64,000 nucleotides of DNA from CALBPI01 sp039033995. Its GTDB lineage: Bacteria > Pseudomonadota > Gammaproteobacteria > Steroidobacterales > Woeseiaceae. Of the stretch, positions 1 to 9,014 are shown piece after piece; position 1 is the stretch's first letter, and every line of letters starts with the position of its first letter. Made by a program: the position numbers and the translations under genes. The notes beneath the pieces were generated by a model. The model was not told the DNA's origin. It was given only the letters and a program-made list of their open reading frames with translations, and made no database searches. The DNA lies in contig JBCCBP010000002.1 of the NCBI GenBank assembly GCA_039033995.1, forward strand, positions 186,001 through 250,000. Reading direction: 5' to 3'.

Positions 1-71
1 CCGCGCTCCAATAGGTGCAGACTGGTAAATGAGCCGATAAACCCGGCAGCACCGGTCACTAGAATTTTCAT
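1..71 (-). CDS. NAD-dependent epimerase/dehydratase, N-terminal fragment
   Basis: Only the first 23 codons lie in the window; the gene runs off the left edge. The ATG at 71 starts MKILVTGAAGFIGS, whose GAAGFIG is the Rossmann GxxGxxG dinucleotide-binding motif of extended short-chain epimerases such as UDP-glucuronate 4-epimerase or GalE. It lies 24 bp downstream of a nucleotide-sugar dehydrogenase on the same strand, so the pair probably makes an uronic-acid-type sugar precursor for a surface polysaccharide. The substrate cannot be told from this fragment. Confidence 0.75.
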   Translation of the reverse strand, partial: MKILVTGAAGFIGSFTSLHLLER

Positions 72-95
72 GGTTACTTCAGGTTCCTGGAGACC

Positions 96-1373
96 TTAGA
101 GCCGTTGATCGGACTCATGTTCTTCGAGCAGATACTTGATGTCGTAAACGATTCCGTCCGGCTTGCAGAATGCCCGGATACCGGCCGCCCCCATTGCTGC
201 ATACTCCTTATGTGCAACGGCAATCACAGCACCGTCGTATGCACCCTGTTTCGGTTCAGCCACCAATTCGACGCCGTACTCATGGTGCGCCTCAGCAGCA
301 TCGGCCCACGGGTCGTGGACATCAACGGAGACACCATAGCTGCCGAGTTCAGCAATCAGATCGACGACCTTGGTATTGCGAACATCGGGACAGTTTTCCT
401 TGAAGGTCAGCCCAAGTACCAACACTTTCGCACCATTCGGCTGCAAACCACGACTAATCAGCAGCTTGACGATCTGCGATGCGATGAATTGCGACATGTT
501 ATCGTTGATGCGTCGGCCCGCGAGGATCATCTCAGGATGGTAACCCAGCGCCACGGCCTTATGCGTCAGATAGTAGGGATCCACACCGATGCAATGACCG
601 CCTACCATACCAGGACGAAATGGCAGGAAGTTCCATTTGGTCCCCGCCGCTTTCAACACATCTTCAGTATCGATACCGACACGATCGAAGATCATCGCCA
701 GCTCGTTGATCAACGCAATATTGACGTCGCGCTGCGTGTTTTCGATGACTTTGGCGGCTTCCGCTACCTTGATCGATGTAGCCTTGTGCGTGCCGGCGGT
801 AATAATGCTGGCATACAGCGCATCCACAAAATCCGCGGCTTCCGGTGTTGACCCAGATGTGACCTTCAGGATGTCAGGCAGCCGATGCTCCTTGTCGCCC
901 GGGTTGATGCGTTCCGGACTGTAACCCGCGAAAAAGTCTCGATTGAGCGCCATGCCTGCGGTTTCTTCGAGTACCGGCACGCAGAATTCCTCCGTCGCGC
1001 CCGGGTACACGGTCGACTCGTAGATGACAATGTCGCCTTTCTTGAGCACACCGCCCAGCATCTTGCTGGCTGACTTCAACGGCGACAACACCGGCCGATG
1101 ATTAGAGCCGACTGGTGTCGGTACCGTCACCACAAAGACGTTACAGTCCGCAATACCGGACACATCATCGGTATAGCTGAGTTGGCTGGCCTCGCGCAGC
1201 AGCTCCGGCTCGACTTCCAGCGTGGAATCCTTGCCGTTTCTGAGCTCTTCGACGCGCTCCGTCTTGAGGTCAAAGCCCACGGTGGGGTATTTCTTGCCGA
1301 ATTCCACGGCCAAGGGCAATCCGACGTAGCCTAAGCCGACAACGCCGATCTTCACATCCTGCAGTCCAATCAA
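96..1373 (-). CDS. tviB: UDP-N-acetyl-hexosamine/UDP-sugar 6-dehydrogenase (TviB/WbpO type)
   Basis: A 425-residue cytoplasmic enzyme of the UDP-glucose/GDP-mannose dehydrogenase family. It oxidises C6 of a nucleotide sugar to the uronate with two NAD+. The GLGYVG dinucleotide-binding loop is at residues 13-18. The catalytic cysteine sits in GGHCIGVDPYY, and the C-terminal domain carries the VLGLTFKENCPDVRNTK motif. The MIGLQDVKIGVVGLGYVGLPLA start and overall length fit the TviB/WbpO subgroup, which acts on UDP-GlcNAc or UDP-GalNAc, better than the shorter start of UDP-glucose dehydrogenases. It is followed by an epimerase gene, the usual Vi-antigen/O-antigen pairing. Family is certain; the exact sugar is inferred. 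Confidence 0.85.
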   Translation of the reverse strand: MIGLQDVKIGVVGLGYVGLPLAVEFGKKYPTVGFDLKTERVEELRNGKDSTLEVEPELLREASQLSYTDDVSGIADCNVFVVTVPTPVGSNHRPVLSPLKSASKMLGGVLKKGDIVIYESTVYPGATEEFCVPVLEETAGMALNRDFFAGYSPERINPGDKEHRLPDILKVTSGSTPEAADFVDALYASIITAGTHKATSIKVAEAAKVIENTQRDVNIALINELAMIFDRVGIDTEDVLKAAGTKWNFLPFRPGMVGGHCIGVDPYYLTHKAVALGYHPEMILAGRRINDNMSQFIASQIVKLLISRGLQPNGAKVLVLGLTFKENCPDVRNTKVVDLIAELGSYGVSVDVHDPWADAAEAHHEYGVELVAEPKQGAYDGAVIAVAHKEYAAMGAAGIRAFCKPDGIVYDIKYLLEEHESDQRL

Positions 1374-1471
1374 GACCCTTCTCCCATATACAATATCGCG
1401 TTCTTGGTGCGCGATTTTAGTGTGTTCGCGGTGTCAGCACTTTGACGTGCGTCACGCACCGCAGCGTGACA

Positions 1472-2974
1472 TTACAACAGGTACATGACAGCCAAAAGAC
1501 CCGCGATGCTCATCGTAATGGTGTAAGGCAGCGCCATGATCACCATTCGGCCGTATGACAGGCGGATCAGCGGCGCCAGCGCCGATGTGAGCAAAAACAG
1601 GAATGCCGCCTGACCATTCGGCGTCGCGACACTCGGAATGTTGGTACCGGTATTGATCGCGACGATCAGCGTATCGAATTGATCCCGAGTCAGAGTGCCG
1701 GCATTGAGTGCGGCCTCGACCTGCGCTGCATAAACTGTTGCCACGAAAACATTGTCACTGATCATCGACAATAGGCCGTTGGCGACGTAGAACAGTGTCG
1801 CCTGAACACCGCCGGTATAGGACAACAGGATATCAGTGATTGGCTGGAACAAATGTTGTGTCTCGATCACCGCAACGATCGCAAAAAACACAACGAGCAG
1901 TGACGTGAACGGCAGCGCTTCTTCAAACGCTTTACCGAGTTTATGCTCGTCGATGATGCCATTGAATGCCGTGGTCAAAACAATCACGCCGAGACCAATG
2001 ATGCCAGGCTCTGCCAGGTGCAGACCCAGTGCGATGACCAGAAATACGGCAACCACACCCTGGATGATCAGCTTCATCGTGTCCTGTTTGGTGCGCTTCT
2101 CGGTATTTTCGCGATCGAAATCGGCCAACACTTCGCGCACGCTGTCAGGCAACGTCGCACCATAGCCAAAAATCTTCGTCTTTTCTAAAAACAGACAGGT
2201 GATCAGACCAACCACGAGTACCGGCATCGAGACCGGCGCGACGCGCAGGAAAAACTCGACAAACTCCCAGTCTGCAATCTTGGCCAGCAAGAGATTCTGT
2301 GGCTCACCAACGAGGGTGGTGACACCGCCAAGTGCGGTACCGACCGCACCGTGCATCATCAGACTGCGTAGGTAAGAGCGAAACTGCTCAAGATCCGCCC
2401 TGCGCTCCTCCACGATCGAGCCGTCGTCATTCTGGTCGTAGACATGATCATCCCCGCCCGACGACACACAACGGTGATACACGCCGAAGAACCCGACTGC
2501 GACGGCAATAATGACCGCGGTTACCGTCAGTGCATCGAGAAAGGCACTCAATACAGCTGCCGCGAAACTGAACAGCAGCGACAAGAACATCTTCGAACGA
2601 ACCTTGAGAATCAGCTTCGTGAAGACGAACAACAGCATATCTTTCATGAAGTAGATGCCGGCGACCATGAACATCAACAGGATGATCACTGGCAGGTTTT
2701 TCTCCACCTCATGGTAGACCGTATAGGGCGATGTCAAACCGATGATCAATGCCTCGAGAGCCAGCAATCCACCGGGTTGCAGCGGATAACATTTCAGTGC
2801 CATGGCCAGCGTGAAAATGAACTCGAGAATCAGCACCCAGCCAACGACGAAACCGTCGACTGTCAGCATCAGGATCGGATTCAGAATCAGAAAAGCAATG
2901 ATGGTTTGCTTGTACCAGCCTGGGGCCTGCCCGAGGAAATTTGCACGGAAAGCCTGCGCGAACGTATAGACCAT
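1472..2974 (-). CDS. nhaB: Na+/H+ antiporter NhaB
   Basis: A 500-residue polytopic inner-membrane protein close to the usual NhaB length. The opening segment (FRANFLGQAPGWYKQTII) is typical of NhaB, and about a dozen hydrophobic segments alternate with short loops. A charged cytoplasmic loop with DDHVYDQNDDGS lies near residues 175-190, and the C-terminal part contains INTGTNIPSVATPNGQAA. NhaB exports sodium in exchange for protons and helps pH and Na+ homeostasis, in keeping with a salt-exposed lifestyle. It stands alone, downstream of dnaQ on the same strand with a 94-bp gap, so it probably has its own promoter. Confidence 0.93.
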   Translation of the reverse strand: MVYTFAQAFRANFLGQAPGWYKQTIIAFLILNPILMLTVDGFVVGWVLILEFIFTLAMALKCYPLQPGGLLALEALIIGLTSPYTVYHEVEKNLPVIILLMFMVAGIYFMKDMLLFVFTKLILKVRSKMFLSLLFSFAAAVLSAFLDALTVTAVIIAVAVGFFGVYHRCVSSGGDDHVYDQNDDGSIVEERRADLEQFRSYLRSLMMHGAVGTALGGVTTLVGEPQNLLLAKIADWEFVEFFLRVAPVSMPVLVVGLITCLFLEKTKIFGYGATLPDSVREVLADFDRENTEKRTKQDTMKLIIQGVVAVFLVIALGLHLAEPGIIGLGVIVLTTAFNGIIDEHKLGKAFEEALPFTSLLVVFFAIVAVIETQHLFQPITDILLSYTGGVQATLFYVANGLLSMISDNVFVATVYAAQVEAALNAGTLTRDQFDTLIVAINTGTNIPSVATPNGQAAFLFLLTSALAPLIRLSYGRMVIMALPYTITMSIAGLLAVMYLL

Positions 2975-3068
2975 GACCTAAGTCTCTCTTGTTGTTGGGT
3001 TTTGCGACGGCAGCGAATGCCCCGAATTCGACATATTGTAAGGTATAGCGGCTGCTTGTCGCAGCAGT

Positions 3069-3806
3069 TTAGTGCCCGGCCGAGCTATTCCGGGCCTGAT
3101 CCCAGACCACCGACTCCTGACTACTCGATGCGATACGCTCCATCAGAGCGGCATGCAAGGTACGCTCCTGCTCGCTCGCCGTGACCACAAGCCCATTGGA
3201 GACGAGCTTTGCGTCGACGACATTGCCACCGGTTTGCGCCGCCTCCGCGGGCTCAGCCGCATCGAGTTCCAGGCTGTTCTGACCGCCCGTCATCAAAAGA
3301 TAAACGTCGCCCAGCAACCTCGCATCGAGTAAAGCGCCATGCAAATCACGCCCCGAGTTATCGACCTGATAGCGCTTACACAGCGCGTCCAGACTGTTGC
3401 GCTGACCAGGATGCATCTCCCGAGCAAGGCGGAGGCTATCGGTCACTTTGCAGATATCCGACAACCGCGTCCGCTTGTGTGACATACGACGCAACTCATG
3501 CTCGAGGAAGCCGACATCGAAAGGCGCATTGTGAATGACAAGCTCCGCACCTACGACAAAGGAGAGGAAATCGTCCGCGATATCCGGAAACCGCGGCTTG
3601 TCCGCCAGATCTTCATTGCGGATACCGTGCACCGCAATCGCGCCATCGTCGATCTGGCGGTCGGGGTTCAGATACTGATGCCAGGTTTTGCCAGTGACAC
3701 GCCGATTCACCACTTCAACGCAGCCGATCTCGATAATGCGATGGTCCGCTGCTGGGTCAAGACCCGTCGTTTCGGTATCGAGCACGATTTGTCGTTGCAC
3801 GGTCAA
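3069..3806 (-). CDS. dnaQ: DNA polymerase III epsilon subunit (3'-5' proofreading exonuclease)
   Basis: A 245-residue DnaQ-family DEDDh exonuclease that proofreads for the replicative polymerase. Exo I is LDTETTG near residue 10, Exo II is HNAPFDVGFLEHEL, and Exo III has the His/Asp pair in HGALLDARLLGDVYL. The C-terminal stretch that would bind the polymerase alpha subunit is present. The start is TTG at 3806, seven bases after a strong GAGGAGG ribosome site. The TTG overlaps the rnhA stop as TTGA, implying translational coupling. A GTG two codons further in is an alternative start. The rnhA-dnaQ pairing is common in Gammaproteobacteria, though the two genes are often divergent elsewhere. 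Confidence 0.95.
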   Translation of the reverse strand: MTVQRQIVLDTETTGLDPAADHRIIEIGCVEVVNRRVTGKTWHQYLNPDRQIDDGAIAVHGIRNEDLADKPRFPDIADDFLSFVVGAELVIHNAPFDVGFLEHELRRMSHKRTRLSDICKVTDSLRLAREMHPGQRNSLDALCKRYQVDNSGRDLHGALLDARLLGDVYLLMTGGQNSLELDAAEPAEAAQTGGNVVDAKLVSNGLVVTASEQERTLHAALMERIASSSQESVVWDQARNSSAGH

Positions 3807-4255
3807 ATCCTTGCCTCCTCAAGCAAATTGTCGAGCCCCTGATTAGCCAGCGAGTCCGCTAACTCATTACCACTGTCACCAGCGTGTCCTTTGACCCAAT
3901 GCCAGCGCACATCGTGCTGCGCTGCGAGCTCGTCGAGTTGCTGCCACAAATCTTGATTCTTGACGGGCTGTTTGCTCGCCGTCCGCCAATTACGCTGCTT
4001 CCAGCCTGTGATCCACTTCGTAATGCCATCGCGCACATAAACGGAATCGGTGTAAAGATCGATAACACAGCGGCGTGTCAAAGCTGACAGCCCCTGGATC
4101 GCCGCCATGAGCTCCATACGGTTGTTGGTCGTAGCCTGCTCACCGCCACAGAGATTCTTACGATGACCATCGCACTCCAGCGCTACGCCCCAACCACCGG
4201 GTCCGGGATTGCCTCGGCACGCGCCATCCGTATACATCGTTACATGGGGTGTCAT
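3803..4255 (-). CDS. rnhA: Ribonuclease HI
   Basis: A 150-residue RNase HI, which cleaves the RNA strand of RNA:DNA hybrids during replication and R-loop removal. The four catalytic acids are visible in YTDGACRGNPG, NRMELMA, YTDSVYVRDG and GNELADSLA. The reading frame extends upstream to 4351, but the true start is the ATG at 4255. It overlaps the stop of the upstream methyltransferase as ATGA and gives the family's standard N-terminus (MTPHVTMYTDGAC). The 3' end overlaps the dnaQ start, so methyltransferase, rnhA and dnaQ form one tightly coupled operon. Confidence 0.96.
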   Translation of the reverse strand: MTPHVTMYTDGACRGNPGPGGWGVALECDGHRKNLCGGEQATTNNRMELMAAIQGLSALTRRCVIDLYTDSVYVRDGITKWITGWKQRNWRTASKQPVKNQDLWQQLDELAAQHDVRWHWVKGHAGDSGNELADSLANQGLDNLLEEARI

Positions 4256-5025
4256 TGAGAATCGGGTAGTTTTTTCACCGGCGCTGATTTTAGCGCATCT
4301 CGTAACGAAGGTTCTGCGATTCCACTGACAACACGCGCACGTTGCTTCCAACTCGGTCGGATTCTCGTGAGCGTCGCAACGCGTTTACGGGCCTGAATCC
4401 AATAACAAGCCCCCAGCTCCGGCCACCAGCGTTGCCCGAGTTCCTCCCACGGAATGCGCTGCCCGCCCCACTGCCTACTGATCGGCATACGAAAGAAAAA
4501 CCGGTGGTGTTGCTGGATGCGCAAATCGAGCAATTGTAGCCAATCGTGGAGTTTGCGTTCCCCGAGGACACGTTCCGTGCCAGGTGGAAACGATCGCCGG
4601 CTTAACAACCGACGCAGGCCCCAGAACCCAATCGGTTTGAAACCGAGCAGCATCAGATGGCCTTCAGAACGCAAGACACGATGCGCCTCGCGAAGAATGT
4701 CATGCGGCCGCGCGGCGAGTTCCAACGTGTGCGGCAACAACACCGCATCGACCGACTGATCGGCAAACGGCAATCTTGCGAAGTCGGCGCTCACCTGACC
4801 CGACTGACCGGCTTCATAGACGGTGACACTGTGCTGCGTTCGCGCATTGGCAATCATGCCTTCCGGAGCGCCACCCCAACGTCCGATCTGCAGTAGGTGT
4901 TCGCCAAACACACCTTCTAACACATCGTCGACCAGTGCCTGTTCAGCGCTCAGTAGCTCCGAACCCAGCCGGCCAGACAGCCATTCATCGGTGATTGTGG
5001 GTTTTTGCGACCATCGTTGCTGCAT
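4252..5025 (-). CDS. SAM-dependent methyltransferase, YafS-like
   Basis: A 257-residue class I methyltransferase-like protein of the Methyltransf_11 type. The SAM-binding motif I region (LLQIGRWGG, about residue 44) is weaker than the usual E/DxGxGxG. The post-motif region DAVLLPHTLELAARPHDILR and the HRVLRSEGHLMLLGF strand are typical of this family. It is first in the operon with rnhA and dnaQ, the same neighbourhood as E. coli yafS, so I call it YafS-like. The substrate is unknown. The gloB gene often found beside it is absent here; mltD follows divergently. Confidence 0.75.
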   Translation of the reverse strand: MQQRWSQKPTITDEWLSGRLGSELLSAEQALVDDVLEGVFGEHLLQIGRWGGAPEGMIANARTQHSVTVYEAGQSGQVSADFARLPFADQSVDAVLLPHTLELAARPHDILREAHRVLRSEGHLMLLGFKPIGFWGLRRLLSRRSFPPGTERVLGERKLHDWLQLLDLRIQQHHRFFFRMPISRQWGGQRIPWEELGQRWWPELGACYWIQARKRVATLTRIRPSWKQRARVVSGIAEPSLRDALKSAPVKKLPDSQ

Positions 5026-5133
5026 GTATCTCTACCGCGTCGTCTATCGTCACGCCGCCTTGGCGATTGCTGCCTGCGAAGGTAACGCGACACAGGCACT
5101 TGCATTGCACCGTCGGAACGGTACGATCGAACC

Positions 5134-6759
5134 ATGCCGAAGTTAACAGAATTCCGCTGCGCGCGCGCGGCCACACTCCTCCTTTTTCTGATGATTGCGC
5201 CAGCACAGGCACAGCACCGGGATCTATTCAGCGCACTCGATCACGCCAGCGCGGACGACTTTGCCACAGCACCCTCGCCCTGGTTGTTGCCCGACGATGC
5301 CAGCTGGCACCACCGCAGCGGCATCGGACCCGCAGCCTCAGCCCCTGTGATCCCGGCGGAGCCAGACGACTTATTGGCGCGCATGCGCCAGGGGTTTCGT
5401 ATGGCGCCCAACAATGACTCTCGCACCGCCGCTCAGCTGCGCTGGTACGCACGCCATCCTGAATACCTCAATCGTGTCGTGAATCGGGCACGTCCCTACT
5501 GGCATCACATTATCGAGACGATCGAAGCGCGCGATATGCCTTTGGAACTCGCACTGCTGCCGATCGTCGAGAGCGCCTTCGACCCGTTTGCTTATTCGCA
5601 TGGCCGAGCGGCCGGTCTCTGGCAGTTTATTCCCGGCACTGGCCGTCGCTTCGGCCTGCGACAGGACTGGTGGTATGACGGTCGTCGCGATGTGTTGGAA
5701 TCGACGCGGGCGGCACTGGATTATCTTGAGTACTTGGCGAACCGCTATGACGGCGACTACGAGCTCGCTGTTGCGGCCTACAATTCTGGTGAAGGCACGG
5801 TGGATCGTGCCATTCGGAGAAATCGCAAGGCTGGCAAGCCGACCGACTTCTGGTCATTGAAATTGCCGAAGGAGACGTCGAGCTACGTACCGAAACTGCT
5901 CGCATTAGCCGATATTTTCTCAACGCCGGAGAACCACGGACTGACCTTACCGCTGGTCGCCAATAAGCCACAGATTACCGTGGTCGAAACGGGTGGCCAA
6001 ATCGATCTGGCGCTGGCTGCTGAATTGGCTGGCCTGGAAGTCGACGCGCTGTACTTGCTGAATCCAGCCTTTAACCAGTGGGCCACCTCACCTGCAGGGC
6101 CACACCGATTGGTCGTGCCCGTGGCTGCCGCCGCCAGCCTGGCACAAGGGGTCGCCGAGTTACCGGCTAGCGAACGCATGCGCTGGACGCGACACAAAGT
6201 CTCCAGCGGGCAAACCTTGTCGCACATTGCTGATCGATATTCGATCACCACGCAAGCCATACGCAGCGCGAATAATCTGCGCGGCACGATGATCCGTGAA
6301 GGCCAATACCTGATGATCCCCACTGCGACGCGGCCACTGGCAGATTACAGCCAAAGCGCCGCCGCCCGACTGGCGCGAAAACAGGAACGACGACGTGGCG
6401 ATACGCGTATCGAACACATTGTCAAAAGCGGTGAGAGTTTGTGGGACATCGGGCGTCTGCACGGCGTCGGGACCCGATCGCTGGCCGCATGGAATGGTAT
6501 GGCACCCGGCGACACCCTGTCGGTCGGCAAGAAACTCGTGATCTGGAAAAAGGGCGCTGCTGGTAGCAACACCTCGTCGAGTACTACCCGCACCGTCCGC
6601 TATACCGTACGTAGCGGCGACTCGCTATCGACAATTGCGGCTCGCTTCCGGGTGCGTGTCGCCGACATTGCGCGCTGGAACAAGCTCGACAGTCAGAAAA
6701 TTCTCAGGCCAGGCCAACGCCTCCGTCTGGTCGTCGACGTCACACGCCAATCGAGCTAA
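5134..6759 (+). CDS. mltD: Membrane-bound lytic murein transglycosylase D with three LysM domains
   Basis: A 541-residue exported peptidoglycan lytic transglycosylase. A signal peptide (residues 1 to about 26, ending APAQAQ) lacks a lipobox cysteine, so the protein looks periplasmic rather than lipidated. The SLT domain (about 130-255) carries the catalytic Glu146 in LLPIVESAFDP, followed by GLWQFIPGTGRRFGL and AVAAYNSGEG. Three LysM peptidoglycan-binding repeats follow at about 353-396, 427-471 and 489-533. It cleaves the MurNAc-GlcNAc bond to form 1,6-anhydro ends during wall remodelling. It is divergent from the methyltransferase-rnhA-dnaQ operon with 108 bp between starts. Confidence 0.94.
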   Translation: MPKLTEFRCARAATLLLFLMIAPAQAQHRDLFSALDHASADDFATAPSPWLLPDDASWHHRSGIGPAASAPVIPAEPDDLLARMRQGFRMAPNNDSRTAAQLRWYARHPEYLNRVVNRARPYWHHIIETIEARDMPLELALLPIVESAFDPFAYSHGRAAGLWQFIPGTGRRFGLRQDWWYDGRRDVLESTRAALDYLEYLANRYDGDYELAVAAYNSGEGTVDRAIRRNRKAGKPTDFWSLKLPKETSSYVPKLLALADIFSTPENHGLTLPLVANKPQITVVETGGQIDLALAAELAGLEVDALYLLNPAFNQWATSPAGPHRLVVPVAAAASLAQGVAELPASERMRWTRHKVSSGQTLSHIADRYSITTQAIRSANNLRGTMIREGQYLMIPTATRPLADYSQSAAARLARKQERRRGDTRIEHIVKSGESLWDIGRLHGVGTRSLAAWNGMAPGDTLSVGKKLVIWKKGAAGSNTSSSTTRTVRYTVRSGDSLSTIAARFRVRVADIARWNKLDSQKILRPGQRLRLVVDVTRQSS

Positions 6760-6913
6760 GCATCCTGTGGCCTGAGCCGCCGGAGGCCGAGCAAGCGACA
6801 CCGACCAACGTCGACCGATTCGTTGTGCGTCACATCAGACGGGCGGCGTACGATCATTCGATGGAACAATTCTGTAAACTTGGCAACTTCGAGTTCGTCA
6901 AAGGTACAGGCAA

Positions 6914-7696
6914 ATGGGTTTCATGACGGGAAAACGCGCGCTGATTGTTGGCTTGGCCAGTAATCGATCAATCGCTTACGGTATCGCTCAGGCGATGGCG
7001 CGCGAAGGCGCTGCATTGGCGTTCACCTACCAAAACGACAAACTAAAAGATCGCGTCACCAAAATGGCAGCAGAATTTGAGTCGGATCTGGTGCTACCGC
7101 TCGATGTCGCGCATGACCATGAAATCGACGCCGCATTCGCGTCGCTGGGTGAGTCTTGGGACAGCCTGGATAACGTGGTGCATTCCGTCGGCTTCGCACC
7201 GCGCGAACAACTCGCCGGGGGTTACGTCGAATGTGTCACCCGAGAAGGTTTTCAAATCGCTCACGATATCTCGAGCTATTCGTTCGCCGCGCTCGCCAAA
7301 GCAGCGCTGCCAATGATGGAAGGTCGTGATGCTGCGTTGCTGACACTGAGCTATCTGGGCGCTGTGCGTGCCATTCCAAATTACAATGTGATGGGCCTTG
7401 CCAAAGCCAGCCTGGAGGCCAATGTACGTTTTCTCGCTGCCGATCTTGGCGAACGCGGGATTCGCGTCAATGGGATTTCCGCCGGCCCGATCAAGACCCT
7501 TGCGGCTTCCGGCGTCGGTGGCATCCGCAAAATGCTGACGCATGCCGCAGAGGTATCGCCGTTGAAGAAAAACATAACCGCACTAGATGTTGGCAACACC
7601 GCGGCATTTTTGTGCTCCGACCTCGCCGCGGGCATCACTGGCGAAATCGTCTATGTTGACGGCGGCTATAGCACGGTCGGTATGTCTCTCGACTAG
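6914..7696 (+). CDS. fabI: Enoyl-[acyl-carrier-protein] reductase (NADH)
   Basis: A 260-residue FabI that reduces trans-2-enoyl-ACP in the last step of each fatty-acid elongation cycle. The N-terminus has the FabI-specific LIVGLASNRSIAYGIA cofactor motif. Later come VVHSVGFAPREQL (the triclosan-contact glycine region), LSYLGA, and the Tyr-x6-Lys pair in YNVMGLAK. GPIKTLAASGV is the substrate-loop region. The ATG at 6914 is used; an internal ATG three codons later is possible. It is transcribed alone and converges on the symporter gene with only 18 bp between stops. Confidence 0.96.
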   Translation: MGFMTGKRALIVGLASNRSIAYGIAQAMAREGAALAFTYQNDKLKDRVTKMAAEFESDLVLPLDVAHDHEIDAAFASLGESWDSLDNVVHSVGFAPREQLAGGYVECVTREGFQIAHDISSYSFAALAKAALPMMEGRDAALLTLSYLGAVRAIPNYNVMGLAKASLEANVRFLAADLGERGIRVNGISAGPIKTLAASGVGGIRKMLTHAAEVSPLKKNITALDVGNTAAFLCSDLAAGITGEIVYVDGGYSTVGMSLD

Positions 7697-7714
7697 CGGG
7701 GAACGAACGGTCGA

Positions 7715-8983
7715 CTAGCCAGAGACTTTGGTTTCTTCGCCCTCGAGTCTCGCAACAATGGTTGCGCAACAAGCATCGCCAAAAATATTGACGGACGTGC
7801 GCGCCATATCCAGAACGCGATCAAACACGAGCAAGACGCCAATGGCTTCAACCGGCAGACCGATTGCGGCCAGTATGATCGCGATCGCAACCAGCGAAGC
7901 TGATGGCACACCAGCCACACCAATCGACGTCAACAAGGCAATAACAACGATTGAAAACTGCACGCCGAACGTCAGATCCAGACCATAAGCCTGTGCGAGG
8001 AACATCGCTGCCGTACACTCGTACAGCGCGGTGCCATTCATATTTACCGTGGCTCCGAGGGGCAACACAAAACTTGACACCCGCCGAGACACACCCACAT
8101 CGTTCTCGACGCATTCCATCGTCACGGGCAGTGTAGCCGACGATGACGACGTCGAAAACGCCGTTAACATGGCAGGGCTCATGGCGCCGATCACTTTGAT
8201 CGGATTCACGCGGCCAATAAACCGAAGCAGAAGCGGTAACGTGACCAGCGTATGCACGGCCAGTGCCGCGAGCACCACCATCGAGAATACAAGCAATTCC
8301 CCGGCCGCGTCGAAACCGACTTTGGCAACAGTCTCTGCGACAAGACCGAAGACACCGATGGGAGCGAACTTCATGACCAGATCGGTGATGTGCATCATGA
8401 CCTTGAACACACCATCCCAGAATCGGTACAGGGTTTGCTCTAGCTCCTTGTCGAGCTTGGTCATGAAAAACCCGAACAGCATGGCGAAGAAAATAAGCCC
8501 CAGCATCTGACCGTTGGCCGCGGCATTAACAATATTCTCCGGCACCATGCGCTGGAAAATCTTGACGACATCACCCACGCCTTTGCCTTCGACGTTTTTG
8601 GCAACACTGCTCACGTCGTCGGTGAGCGCGAGTTGATCGCCGATCGGTTGGCCGTTGCTATAACCCGGCCCAACAATGTTGATCAAAACCAGACCAACGA
8701 GAATTGCGAGCAGCGTAGTCGTCGCGTAAAACGCCAGCGTCTTGCCCCCGAGGCGTCCCAGATTGCCTGAGCCACCAATGCCCGCGACGCCGACGATGAT
8801 CGATGATGTAATCAACGGCACGATCAGCATTTTCAACGCCTGCAAAAACAGACCACCGATAAAGTCGAAGATATCGACGAATCGCACACCAACAAACTCA
8901 CCGGTTTCGCCCACGAGCCAACCGACAAAACCCGCTGCGATAATCGCAATCAAAATCTGCCAGTGCAGTGCCAGTTTCTTCAT
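7715..8983 (-). CDS. Dicarboxylate/amino acid:cation symporter (DAACS family)
   Basis: A 422-residue inner-membrane secondary transporter of the GltP/DctA/EAAT family, which takes up glutamate, aspartate or C4-dicarboxylates with Na+ or H+. Eight hydrophobic segments are visible. The serine-rich hairpin (FSTSSSSATLPVTMECVEN) and the NMNGTALYE motif of the second half are clear. The family's NMDGTALY has Asn in place of the sodium-site Asp here. The SSSSATLP...GTALYE wording is closer to the animal EAAT/ASCT style than to DctA's. Substrate cannot be assigned. Monocistronic, convergent with fabI. Confidence 0.88.
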   Translation of the reverse strand: MKKLALHWQILIAIIAAGFVGWLVGETGEFVGVRFVDIFDFIGGLFLQALKMLIVPLITSSIIVGVAGIGGSGNLGRLGGKTLAFYATTTLLAILVGLVLINIVGPGYSNGQPIGDQLALTDDVSSVAKNVEGKGVGDVVKIFQRMVPENIVNAAANGQMLGLIFFAMLFGFFMTKLDKELEQTLYRFWDGVFKVMMHITDLVMKFAPIGVFGLVAETVAKVGFDAAGELLVFSMVVLAALAVHTLVTLPLLLRFIGRVNPIKVIGAMSPAMLTAFSTSSSSATLPVTMECVENDVGVSRRVSSFVLPLGATVNMNGTALYECTAAMFLAQAYGLDLTFGVQFSIVVIALLTSIGVAGVPSASLVAIAIILAAIGLPVEAIGVLLVFDRVLDMARTSVNIFGDACCATIVARLEGEETKVSG

Positions 8984-9014
8984 GTTTCCCCTAACGCACG
9001 CAATCTATTGGTGC

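Noticed and set aside
6760..6913. GGCCT/AGGCC inverted repeat after mltD as a terminator
   Set aside because: The stem is short, the loop is 10 bases and no T-run follows.
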